The notes under the pieces: model-generated
Seen by the model: only the letters and a program-made list of their open reading frames with translations
Told to the model about the DNA's origin: nothing
The model's database searches: none
Assembly (NCBI GenBank): GCA_030149525.1
Contig: JASBRJ010000047.1
Location: forward strand, 1 to 37,531
DNA from: a bacterium
GTDB lineage: Bacteria; Vulcanimicrobiota; Xenobia; Xenobiales; JADMJV01
Length of the DNA stretch: 37,531 nt
Direction: 5' to 3'
In this document: positions 8,631-16,488 of the stretch, one piece after another
Layout of the letters: every line of letters starts with the position of its first letter
How positions within the stretch are numbered: the stretch's first letter is position 1
Position numbers and translations under genes: made by a program

Positions 8631-8905
8631 GGTTTTCTCCGTTCTTTCAGCACTCGGGATTTCGCAGCCTCGAAGTCTGGTGTGATCTCCGGTACAGGCT
8701 CGTCTTCTACGGGTTGAATGGGGTACAGGTGGTGGGGGGAGAGAGGAAAGCGGGTCCCTTCGGCAAGGGGTGTAAATCGCCACACGGCCTGACGCCCGTT
8801 GCGCTGGGAGAGCATTTCCCCATGGCAGAGCCAGAGCAGGCCTCCGCTGAGGAAGACAACGATCATGATGGCTGCAGCTCCCAGAAGTGGATACTTAAAG
8901 TTCAC
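8627..8905 (-). CDS. Small single-pass membrane protein between actF and sco
   Basis: A 92-residue protein. One helix (about 5-27, ending GGLLWLCHG) is followed by a hydrophilic, proline-rich tail (HHLYPIQPVEDEPVPEI). It overlaps actF by 11 bases upstream and sco by 4 bases downstream, so it is surely translated with the block. No family recognised. It may be a small extra subunit of alternative complex III or an assembly factor; only its position supports this. Confidence 0.78.
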   Translation of the reverse strand: MNFKYPLLGAAAIMIVVFLSGGLLWLCHGEMLSQRNGRQAVWRFTPLAEGTRFPLSPHHLYPIQPVEDEPVPEITPDFEAAKSRVLKERRKP

Positions 8906-9959
8906 GAGGCTCTTCCTTAACTCGACTCAGTGCCACTCCCCAGAAGCCGGCAATCATAAGGCCGAGACAAGCCGTGCCGGGTTGAAACGGGACCTCGTGA
9001 GGGTGAAAGGTCGGCATGATAAGCCAGAAAAAGTGGAGAGGTGAGAGGGCGACCACAACGGCGGCCACACCTCCCAGGACTCTGACCCTCCGTTTCAGGC
9101 CGCCCCATATGAGGCAGAGGAACGGAAAGAATAACTGGACCAGCAGGAGCGCAAGAGCTATCCACTTCCAACTTCCCCAAACTCTCGAATGAAGCCATCC
9201 GATCTCATGGGGGAGATTGCCTGACCAGATAATCACCAGTTGGCTGAAGCTAAGATATCCTACCAACATCACCTGGGCCAAAAGGAGTCCGCCGAGGTCG
9301 TAAAAGCAATCGGAATCGAAGCTCGGATGAGAGGCTTCCTTCCAGCAAGCCACGGCTGTGAGGAGTGCGAAGGCCGTTGCGGCCTGGAGGACCATAATGA
9401 GCATTCCGTAGATGGTGGAGGCAAAATGAAGGTTGAGGCTCATGAGCCAGTCGACCGTAACTATGCCGGTGAGGAAGAGGTGGAGCGCCAGCCCTACGGA
9501 GGCGGTCGTTTGGAGCTTGGGGGTGCTCACTTTCTGTTGCATGCGCCAGGCCAGATAAGACCATATGAGGAGCGCACCCAGGGAACGCAACCAAAACCCG
9601 GTGAGATTCATGTAGGCGGAGCGATGCTGCCAGAGCGGTTCGGCTGCCACAATCTCAGGTTGAGCCCACGGATAGAGATGGGGAGCGGCCAGACCGAGAG
9701 GCAAGAAGAGGAGAATGAGAAAGGGGGTTGTGGCCGCCGCTCCTCGGGCTAGAGAAAGCACAGGCTCACTCCATTTGCCTCCCGTGGTGTGATAGATCAT
9801 CAGAAAAGCAAGAGAGCCGAGTGGCAGGCAGGTGGCCCAGGCGAAGGACCAGAGATAGCAACGGGCTGCTTCTTTCGGATCTCCCTGGGCGGTGAGTAGG
9901 AAGCCCAGCAAACCGATAGCAGCTACCACGACGCTGACTTTAGAGTTCCGTGATGTCAT
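8895..9959 (-). CDS. actF: Alternative complex III subunit ActF
   Basis: A 354-residue integral membrane protein with about ten helices. It is the second, shorter NrfD/PsrC-like subunit of alternative complex III, the quinol:cytochrome c oxidoreductase that replaces the bc1 complex. Recognisable stretches are SFAWATCLPLGSLAFLM, DWLMSLNLHFASTIYG and QLVIIWSGNLPHE. The ATG at 9959 forms an ATGA overlap with actE; the long frame upstream is actE read in another phase. It carries no cofactor motif, as expected for ActF. Confidence 0.92.
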   Translation of the reverse strand: MTSRNSKVSVVVAAIGLLGFLLTAQGDPKEAARCYLWSFAWATCLPLGSLAFLMIYHTTGGKWSEPVLSLARGAAATTPFLILLFLPLGLAAPHLYPWAQPEIVAAEPLWQHRSAYMNLTGFWLRSLGALLIWSYLAWRMQQKVSTPKLQTTASVGLALHLFLTGIVTVDWLMSLNLHFASTIYGMLIMVLQAATAFALLTAVACWKEASHPSFDSDCFYDLGGLLLAQVMLVGYLSFSQLVIIWSGNLPHEIGWLHSRVWGSWKWIALALLLVQLFFPFLCLIWGGLKRRVRVLGGVAAVVVALSPLHFFWLIMPTFHPHEVPFQPGTACLGLMIAGFWGVALSRVKEEPREL

Positions 9960-10447
9960 GAGTTCCGCTCTTTCTTGAGCGATTCCGCCATCTGCAGCAC
10001 TCGGATCCACTCCACGATGGCCCAGCGGTCTTCGGGGGAGACACGGTTGGCATAAGGATACATGCGCCCTGCGCCGTTGGTGATGGCGGACCAGAAATGG
10101 AGATCGTCGGCAGCTTTCAGCTTCTCGTTGTGAAAGGAAGGAGGCGCGGGGAAACCGTGTTGGACTATCCGCCCGTCTCCGTGACCGGTTGCTCCGTGGC
10201 AAACCGAGCAGTAAATGTTGTAGCGTTCCTCTCCTCGTCGTAGCAGTTCCTCAGTGAGAATCGGTCGGGTTTGACGGCTCTGGAAAAGAACCGTGCCGGC
10301 GGGGGGCTTGCGAGCGGAGGTTCTTTCCGGTTGGCCCTGCAGCGGCTCGTAGGTGTCGTAGCGTGGTTGCTCGGACATTTGCCATCCGCAGCCACCTAAT
10401 ATCAACAAGGTTATGAGAATGAATAGGTCAAGAGGCTTAAAACTCAT
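9956..10447 (-). CDS. actE: Alternative complex III monoheme cytochrome c, lipoprotein ActE
   Basis: A 163-residue lipoprotein with lipobox LGGC (Cys20) and one heme c motif, CSVCH, at 80-84. It has a likely axial Met in GRMYPYANRV at about 129 and the helix WAIVEWIRVLQ near the end. In the family, ActE sits on the periplasmic side next to the pentaheme ActA and may pass electrons on to the oxidase. It overlaps actD by 11 bases and actF by 4. Confidence 0.94.
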   Translation of the reverse strand: MSFKPLDLFILITLLILGGCGWQMSEQPRYDTYEPLQGQPERTSARKPPAGTVLFQSRQTRPILTEELLRRGEERYNIYCSVCHGATGHGDGRIVQHGFPAPPSFHNEKLKAADDLHFWSAITNGAGRMYPYANRVSPEDRWAIVEWIRVLQMAESLKKERNS

Positions 10448-10928
10448 GGATTGTCCCCTTCTCGAACTGCGGGAGGGCCGTTGGTGAGACTCCTTCCACC
10501 ACGATCACGAATCGGTCTCGGGTCACTCGATGGAAGCCCTCGATGTCGAAAACCGGGTGGTGATAGCGAGGCAGACCGGAAAAGAAGAGAACGGAGAAAA
10601 ATGCCGTGATGGAGCCCATCAGGACACCGAACTCGAAGGTGACGGGGAGAAAGGCCGGCCAACTGTGATGAGGAGTACCGGCTACGTCGAAGGGGTAGAG
10701 CCTGACCGCACTCCAGTACATGAAGCCGTAAGCCGCCAGAGCGCCCAGGGCGACAGCCAGGAAGACGGCTCGCGAGACTCTGGAGGGCCGAGTGGGAAGC
10801 AGGGCTTCCAACTTTTTGACATGGTACGGCGAATAGACATCGACATGGTTGAAGTCTCGCTCTCTCAGCGTCTTCACAGCTTCTATCATCTCTTCCGAAG
10901 CCGCAAAGGATATGGCTGTTCCGCTCAT
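10437..10928 (-). CDS. actD: Alternative complex III subunit ActD (DUF3341)
   Basis: A 163-residue protein with two central helices (about 53-72 and 90-117). N- and C-terminal soluble parts are typical of DUF3341. Landmarks are SPYHVKKLEALL, SWPAFLPVTFEFGVL and GLPRYHHPVFD. It holds no cofactor and contacts ActC in known structures of the complex. The ATG at 10928 shares an ATGA overlap with actC. Confidence 0.93.
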   Translation of the reverse strand: MSGTAISFAASEEMIEAVKTLRERDFNHVDVYSPYHVKKLEALLPTRPSRVSRAVFLAVALGALAAYGFMYWSAVRLYPFDVAGTPHHSWPAFLPVTFEFGVLMGSITAFFSVLFFSGLPRYHHPVFDIEGFHRVTRDRFVIVVEGVSPTALPQFEKGTIHEF

Positions 10929-12295
10929 TCCTTGTCCTCCTTGATAAGCTCCACCATTTCATGAATAGAAATGACCGGAACGTATCGGATAAACAGGAGA
11001 AAGAGAGAGCCGAACAGTCCGAAGGTCCCCAGGAAGAGTCCCCAGTCCCAAATGGTGGCGTGGTAGAGCCGCCACGCCGAGGGGAGATAGTCTTTGTAGA
11101 GAGTTCCCACCACGATGATGTAACGCTCGCCCCACATGCCTACGTTGACAGCCAGGGAGAGCCAGAAGAGAGCCCAGGGGCTGGTTCGAAACTTTCTCCA
11201 CCAAAGCAGTTGGGGCAGGATTGAGTTGCACAGGAGAACGACGAACCAGAGAGGAGAGTAGGCCCCGGTAAACAGATGTTTGAGGTGGGCCATGTGGAAG
11301 ACTTCCCCACTCCACCAGCCGAAGAAAATTTCACTGGCGTAGCCGTAGGTTACGATGAAGGAAGTTATCAGCATGAGCTTGGCCGAGTTTTCCAGATGCT
11401 TGAGAGTGATGTAATTCTCGAGCTTCATCCAGGCCCGCAAGGGGACGGCCAGGGTAATCACCATGGCAAAACCCGAGAGAATAGCGCCGGCCACAAAGTA
11501 GGGCGGAAAAATGGTGCTGTGCCAGCCAGGTAGGATGGCGACGGAAAAGTCGAGAGAAACGATGCTGTGCACGGAGACCACAAGCGGTGTTGCCAGGGCG
11601 GCCAGGATCAAGTAGGCCCTTTGATGGTAGCTCCAGTGGTAGGCGGAACCTCTCCATCCCAAACAGAGCAGGGCGTAGACCTTCTTTTTTCGGCCGGTGG
11701 CCCTGTCACGGACGGCAGCGAGATCGGGTACCAATCCCAGGTACCAAAACAGAAGGCTGACGGAGCCGTAGGTAGAGACGGCCACGAAATCCCAGATGAG
11801 CGGGCTCCGCCACTGAGGCCAGAGAGCCATTCGGTTGGGGTAGGGCATCAACCAGTAGAACAGCCAGGGGCGGCCGAGGTGAAGCAAGGGAAAGACTCCA
11901 GCGCAGGCTACAGCCAGGAGGGTCATTCCTTCTGCAAATCGATTGATGGAGGTTCGCCAACCCTGGGACATGAGAAGGAGGAAAGCCGAGATGAAAGTTC
12001 CGGCGTGACCGATACCGATCCACCATACGAAGTTGGTGATGGCAAGACCCCAACCGACCGTGTCGTGGATCCCCCAGACCCCCACACCTTTCCACAGTAG
12101 AACGGCTACACTGATGGCGAAGACGGTGAGCAAGAGGAGGGAGCATCCCAGGGCTACCCACCAGATTTGACCGAGCCGGTCGGTTAAAACATGAGCGGAG
12201 ATATCGTCCACCACATCGGCTCCGCTTAAGCCGCCTCCGACGACCGGATCGGGAGGGTGGGAGTGTCGTTCTACCTTGTCGACCTTCGAACTCAT
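10925..12295 (-). CDS. actC: Alternative complex III subunit ActC (NrfD/PsrC-like)
   Basis: A 456-residue polytopic membrane protein with about ten helices. It is the main quinol-binding membrane subunit of alternative complex III. Typical segments are WGLAITNFVWWIGIGHAGT, LLHLGRPW, SVSLLFWYLGLVPDLA and EIFFGWWSGE. The last also occurs in ActC homologues close to the proposed proton path. The start ATG at 12295 is in an ATGA overlap with actB. NrfD family members pair with an iron-sulfur subunit, here ActB. Confidence 0.95.
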   Translation of the reverse strand: MSSKVDKVERHSHPPDPVVGGGLSGADVVDDISAHVLTDRLGQIWWVALGCSLLLLTVFAISVAVLLWKGVGVWGIHDTVGWGLAITNFVWWIGIGHAGTFISAFLLLMSQGWRTSINRFAEGMTLLAVACAGVFPLLHLGRPWLFYWLMPYPNRMALWPQWRSPLIWDFVAVSTYGSVSLLFWYLGLVPDLAAVRDRATGRKKKVYALLCLGWRGSAYHWSYHQRAYLILAALATPLVVSVHSIVSLDFSVAILPGWHSTIFPPYFVAGAILSGFAMVITLAVPLRAWMKLENYITLKHLENSAKLMLITSFIVTYGYASEIFFGWWSGEVFHMAHLKHLFTGAYSPLWFVVLLCNSILPQLLWWRKFRTSPWALFWLSLAVNVGMWGERYIIVVGTLYKDYLPSAWRLYHATIWDWGLFLGTFGLFGSLFLLFIRYVPVISIHEMVELIKEDKE

Positions 12296-14937
12296 GCTTG
12301 CGACTCCTGATGGGAAATTCGCGCCAGATAAGTGGTTCGGGGGCGAGTATTGAGTTCGGCCAGGAGTCCGTAGTTATGGGGGAGAGCGGCTTGTCTTGCC
12401 ACTTCACTCTGAGGGTCGTTGAGATCGCCGAAAACGATGGCGCGTGTTGGGCAAGCCGCCTGACAAGCGGTGACGACCTCGCCGTCTTCGATCTCGCGTT
12501 CCTCGATTCTTGAGCGGATATCAGCAGCTTCTATGCGCTGGACGCAGTAGGTGCATTTTTCCATGACTCCTCGAGAGCGAACAGTGACCTCGGGGTTTCT
12601 AACATTGTCCCACTCATCGATGTCCGGATGGGTGTAGTCCAAGAAGTTGAATCGACGAACCTTGTAGGGGCAGTTATTGAGACAATATCTGGTGCCGACA
12701 CAGCGGTTGTAGACCATCTGATTGAGCCCTTCTTTGTTATGAAGGGTGGCCTCGACCGGACAAACTTGTTCGCACGGGGCGTTCTCACAGTGCATGCAAG
12801 GCACCGGCTGAAAAGCGCTCTCCGGTTCAACATAGTGATCCACCCGAAGCCAGTGCATGGCCCTTCCCTTGGCAGTCTGCTCCGGACCGACTACAGCCAG
12901 ATTGTTCTCGGCTCCGCAGGCAGCAGTGCAGGCGTTGCAGCCGATGCATTTCGTAAGGTCGATCACCATGCCCCAGCGTCTTTGAGGGGTCTCTTGTTCC
13001 TCCGGGTAGAGGGACTCCTGGGGCGGCGGTTCGATGTCTAGATGAGGGTCGTCTTCCCATTGCTTTAAGGTGCCGCGCCGGACAAGATCTCGCCCCTCCA
13101 TTTTTTGCTGGTGTTGGGTAGAGATAAGATCTGTATGATCGGCTGACTTTTCTATCTCCACCGAGAGAAAGTATGCTTCGTTCGCCCCGCGCAAGGGATA
13201 AGCGTTGTAGCCTCGACCGGAGCCGAAACGGCCGGCCTGCTCCTGGCCCCATCCTACGGAGACTCCAAAGACTCCGAGAGCCTGGTCTTTGCTGAGGTAG
13301 ACAGGGGCTTCTAATTGTCCCTGTTGAGTTTTTAGAAGGATATGATCGCCGTTGGAGTATCCTTTGTCCTCGGCCCAGTCCTGGTTGACGATCACCGCGT
13401 TATTCCAGGCCAGGCGAGTGACAGGGCGAGGGAGTTCCAGAAGCCAGGGATTGTTGGTATGGCGGCCGTCATAGAGGTAGGGGTCTGGGCGGAAGGCGAG
13501 TTGTTGACCGTTCTGTGGCTGGGCAAACTCGGTCTCCACGAAGGCGCTCTCGAGGAAACCTTGTTGGGCCACTATCCCGGTCGAGAGGGCCTGGGACCAG
13601 TTCTTGCCCAGGTTGGTCCAGTAGGACTTCACGTAGTCCAAATCGGAGATGGCCGCCCCGGTCAAGCTGCCCAGGAGCTTATAGGGACTCCATCCTCCCG
13701 CCAACGGCTCGATGACCGGTTGGGCCAGCGACGTGGTTCCATCAAAAGAGCGAAGGTCTCCCCATCGCTCCAGAGGGTGAAGGCCGGGAACGACCCAGTC
13801 CGACTTGCCGGCGGTCAGGTTGGGCCGGTGGTTAAGATGGATGGAATTTGCGGCCTTCTCCAGGGGCAAGGTGTCTCCTGAGAGGTAGCAGGGGTCGCAG
13901 TCGAACGTTATGAGCCATTCCACTTTGCCCCAGTCGAGGGCCACTCGCAGATCCTTGAGAGAAGTGGTAGGCCGGTTATGAAGACTGTAGGTGACCGTTT
14001 TTCCGAGGTTGTCGAATTTCTCGTTGAGTTGGTGGACTGTTGAAGAGTTGACTCCAGGACCACCCATGACCAGACACCGGCCCCTCTTCTGCTGAAGAAG
14101 TGACAACAGTCGACTCTCCTCGTCTCCTTCCGGCTCATCGTCCAGGAATCTTTGAAGAAGAGCTTGTTGCTGATGAGGCGTCAACGTTTTGTGGTGATCG
14201 GCGGCAACCGTCGTTAGGGTCGGTTGGCAGTCGTAGGACCAGATTTGCGACATGTTTTCCGGGTTCCGGCGTTTGGCGAAATCTCGAGCAAGGCGAAGTG
14301 AGTTGGGGTGATTCCCCAGGAAGTCGAGCCCTAGAGTTACGATCAGATCGGCCTGTTCCAGCCTGTAGTGATGTCGAACAGGACTCTCGGGGAAAGCCTC
14401 AACTCTGTGCCAGGTGGCTCGAGGCAAGGTCGACTCAATCAGCTTTTCCAGGGAAGGTGAGTGGAGAGGGGGACTCACAATGTGGACACCCTCTCCCCGA
14501 CGGCGGGCAATGCGGGGTCTATGTTCCTTGAGGAAGGCTTCTAGTTGAGATATCGATGCGGTCTTGCCGCTGTGGGTGACCGTTTGCGACCGATCAGGAT
14601 CGTAGAGCTCTAGGAGACAGGCTTGGAGAGCCGCGTCGCTCCCACCGAGTGTCGAGGGGTGGTCGGGATGACCGTCGACTTTGACCGGCCGCCCCATAAC
14701 GCACTCCACCACTACACCACGACCGTAGCCCCGAAACGGAAGGGTCGTGGCGTAGAAGTCACGCTCGCCGGGCATAACCTCGGAAGGCGGTCGAACGTAA
14801 GGGAGCGCCTCTGAAGGGGGGCGAAACCGTGCACACCCGCTCAGACCCAGTAGGGCCATAGAGGTGCTCATGAGCTTCAAAAAGCGTCGTCGACCCATTT
14901 GGCCCGTGTTTTCCCAGGGGCGATCTATCGGTGGCAT
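12292..14937 (-). CDS. actB: Alternative complex III subunit ActB, Fe-S and molybdopterin-like domains
   Basis: An 881-residue protein. The ATG at 14937 is preferred because GGAG lies 8 bases upstream; a GTG three codons earlier has no such site. The N-terminus has a Tat motif, RRRFLKLM, and a lipobox, LSGC, suggesting a folded, exported lipoprotein. Residues about 60-640 are the molybdopterin oxidoreductase-like domain, which in this family lacks the cofactor. Residues about 660-840 are NrfC-like with four Fe-S sites: CIGCNACTAAC, CMHCENAPCEQVC, CVGTRYCLNNC and CTYC...CQAAC. The third motif has Thr in the place of one Cys, which fits one [3Fe-4S] and three [4Fe-4S] clusters as known for this complex. 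It overlaps actA by 13 bases. Confidence 0.95.
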   Translation of the reverse strand: MPPIDRPWENTGQMGRRRFLKLMSTSMALLGLSGCARFRPPSEALPYVRPPSEVMPGERDFYATTLPFRGYGRGVVVECVMGRPVKVDGHPDHPSTLGGSDAALQACLLELYDPDRSQTVTHSGKTASISQLEAFLKEHRPRIARRRGEGVHIVSPPLHSPSLEKLIESTLPRATWHRVEAFPESPVRHHYRLEQADLIVTLGLDFLGNHPNSLRLARDFAKRRNPENMSQIWSYDCQPTLTTVAADHHKTLTPHQQQALLQRFLDDEPEGDEESRLLSLLQQKRGRCLVMGGPGVNSSTVHQLNEKFDNLGKTVTYSLHNRPTTSLKDLRVALDWGKVEWLITFDCDPCYLSGDTLPLEKAANSIHLNHRPNLTAGKSDWVVPGLHPLERWGDLRSFDGTTSLAQPVIEPLAGGWSPYKLLGSLTGAAISDLDYVKSYWTNLGKNWSQALSTGIVAQQGFLESAFVETEFAQPQNGQQLAFRPDPYLYDGRHTNNPWLLELPRPVTRLAWNNAVIVNQDWAEDKGYSNGDHILLKTQQGQLEAPVYLSKDQALGVFGVSVGWGQEQAGRFGSGRGYNAYPLRGANEAYFLSVEIEKSADHTDLISTQHQQKMEGRDLVRRGTLKQWEDDPHLDIEPPPQESLYPEEQETPQRRWGMVIDLTKCIGCNACTAACGAENNLAVVGPEQTAKGRAMHWLRVDHYVEPESAFQPVPCMHCENAPCEQVCPVEATLHNKEGLNQMVYNRCVGTRYCLNNCPYKVRRFNFLDYTHPDIDEWDNVRNPEVTVRSRGVMEKCTYCVQRIEAADIRSRIEEREIEDGEVVTACQAACPTRAIVFGDLNDPQSEVARQAALPHNYGLLAELNTRPRTTYLARISHQESQA

Positions 14938-15587
14938 GAGGAACACTCCGTCAGCCGAGACAACTCGACGTCATATTTCTTCATAAGGAACTCTGCGATT
15001 TCTTCTCTTTGCTGATGATCCGGAGGAGACCACTCCGGGCTGAAAACTTCTTCCTCCGGACGAAGGCGACGGGCCGGGTCTTTATGGCACTCCAAGCACC
15101 AGCCCATGGTGTAGTGGTGAGCCTGGCTCATGAGGGGCATGCGGTCGACCCGGCCATGGCATTCGGTACACGCTACCCCGTTGTTAACATGGACATTGTG
15201 GGCGAAATAGACAAAGTCGGGGAGTTCGATGACTCGTTTCCAGCGGATGGGCTTATCTTCCGTCCAACTCCTGCGAATCGGAGCGGTCACCTCGTCCTGG
15301 GTGTAGAGTTGGGAATGGCAGGTCATACAGGTTTCGGTAGGGGGGAGTCCCGCCTGAGCCGATGTCTCCACGGAAGTGTGGCAGTAACGGCAGTCGATCT
15401 GGAGCTCTCCGGCATGATGGCGGTGGCTAAAAGGGATAGGTTGCTCGGTGAAACGGTTTTCGCCGGTCACCCAGGAGGACCGGGTTAGCCCTATGAGGGT
15501 CAATAGAACGAAGAGAAACATCAGAGCAGTGATGAAACACCCGATCCGTAATACACCATCCAGTTTTTTGGGGAACACTTGACTCAC
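14925..15587 (-). CDS. actA: Alternative complex III pentaheme cytochrome c, ActA
   Basis: A 220-residue pentaheme cytochrome. I start it at GTG 15587, giving an N-terminus VSQVFPKKL like other ActA proteins, with AGGA 7 bases upstream; a longer ATG frame from 15740 would overlap the divergent methyltransferase. One helix (about 14-35) anchors it. Five heme c motifs follow: CRYCH 66-70, CMTCH 87-91, CTECH 140-144, CLECH 164-168 and CSSCH 215-219, with many extra His for axial ligation. It takes electrons from ActB Fe-S clusters towards ActE and the oxidase. It is the first gene of the block. Confidence 0.94.
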   Translation of the reverse strand: MSQVFPKKLDGVLRIGCFITALMFLFVLLTLIGLTRSSWVTGENRFTEQPIPFSHRHHAGELQIDCRYCHTSVETSAQAGLPPTETCMTCHSQLYTQDEVTAPIRRSWTEDKPIRWKRVIELPDFVYFAHNVHVNNGVACTECHGRVDRMPLMSQAHHYTMGWCLECHKDPARRLRPEEEVFSPEWSPPDHQQREEIAEFLMKKYDVELSRLTECSSCHR

Positions 15588-15716
15588 CCGTACGTCCTTT
15601 TGAGTAGTTTGAGTCTGAAGTGGATGAGAAATCATATCCGACGGGATGCAAACCCGGGTATACGATTGGCCTGTCTCTCGTCGAGGGAAGTCTTGTCTGA
15701 ACAAGAAATCACCTGT
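15588..15716. promoter_or_regulatory. Divergent promoter region, act-cta block and methyltransferase
   Basis: This 129-bp gap separates the divergent actA and methyltransferase starts, so it must hold at least one promoter, and almost certainly that of the whole respiratory block. On the minus strand a TATGAT hexamer (about 15633-15638) could be a -10 box, but no convincing -35 lies at the right distance. I see no clear operator palindrome. Confidence 0.4.
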
Positions 15717-16451
15717 ATGTATCTGATTTTCGAGCTTCATAAAGACATGCCGCGCCAGGCGCCGGGAAGCGATTCTTCAACTCTGCGAGCCTTGAGAGCG
15801 TTGGGTCCGTTTCGTGAGGGGTCGAAGATTCTCGACCTCGGTTGCGGTCCGGGGGCTCACAGTCTGGCCCTAGCCCGGGAAACCGGCGCCTCGGTGACCG
15901 CTGTGGATATTCATCAACCGTATCTGGATCAGCTGGAAGAGAACGCTGCTGCCGAGGGGCTTTCCGGGCTTATCACAACTCGCAACGCCGATATGGGACA
16001 GCTTCCCTTTGCCTCCGAGTCGTTTGATCTGATCTGGTCGGAGGGTGCCGTCTATCTATTGGGCTTCGATCATGCTCTTAGAGAATGGGCACGATTGCTT
16101 CGTCCGGGCGGGCGAATGGCTGTCACCGAGATCTCCTGGCTTCATCCCGAGCCTCCTGAGGAGATTCGCAAGTTCTGGAACGTGGCCTATCCCGCCATGC
16201 GGTCGGTAGAGGGAAACCTCGAGGCTGCAGTCGGGGCCGGTTATCAAGCCGTGGAGCATTTGGTCCTCCCCGAGTCGGACTGGTGGGACGGTTATTACAA
16301 CTACCTGGAGCGCCGACTTGCTCTCTTCCGACAAGAGTTTCGAGAGCATCCCGAGGCGGAGACTCTGGCTCTGGGGACCGAGCAAGAGATGTCGCTTTTT
16401 AAGCGGTTTTCTGAGTATTATGGGTATGTGTTTTATTTGCTGAAGCGGTAG
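15717..16451 (+). CDS. Class I SAM-dependent methyltransferase
   Basis: A 244-residue methyltransferase. The start at ATG 15717 gives IFELHKDMPRQAPGS, a typical opening for this group. The SAM-binding motif I, ILDLGCGPGAHSLALA, is at about 39-54. It is followed by the acidic residue of motif II (TAVDIH), then RNADMGQLPF, FDLIWSEGAVYLLGF and LLRPGGRMAVTE. The substrate cannot be read from sequence; relatives act on small molecules, quinone precursors or arsenite, and no Cys pattern for arsenite is present. No clear Shine-Dalgarno is seen. It stands alone on the plus strand, facing the lipoprotein gene. Confidence 0.9.
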   Translation: MYLIFELHKDMPRQAPGSDSSTLRALRALGPFREGSKILDLGCGPGAHSLALARETGASVTAVDIHQPYLDQLEENAAAEGLSGLITTRNADMGQLPFASESFDLIWSEGAVYLLGFDHALREWARLLRPGGRMAVTEISWLHPEPPEEIRKFWNVAYPAMRSVEGNLEAAVGAGYQAVEHLVLPESDWWDGYYNYLERRLALFRQEFREHPEAETLALGTEQEMSLFKRFSEYYGYVFYLLKR

Positions 16452-16488
16452 TCTTCTTTTGACTCCCTGCCGCGAGAAGGCGGTCTTC

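Noticed and set aside
13342-13881. A 179-codon open frame opposite actB, and similar ones opposite actC and pyrD
   Set aside because: They are by-products of GC-rich third codon positions in well-identified genes.
16452-16488. Possible terminator between the converging methyltransferase and lipoprotein genes
   Set aside because: Only a 4-base CCGC/GCGG stem without a T-run could be found.
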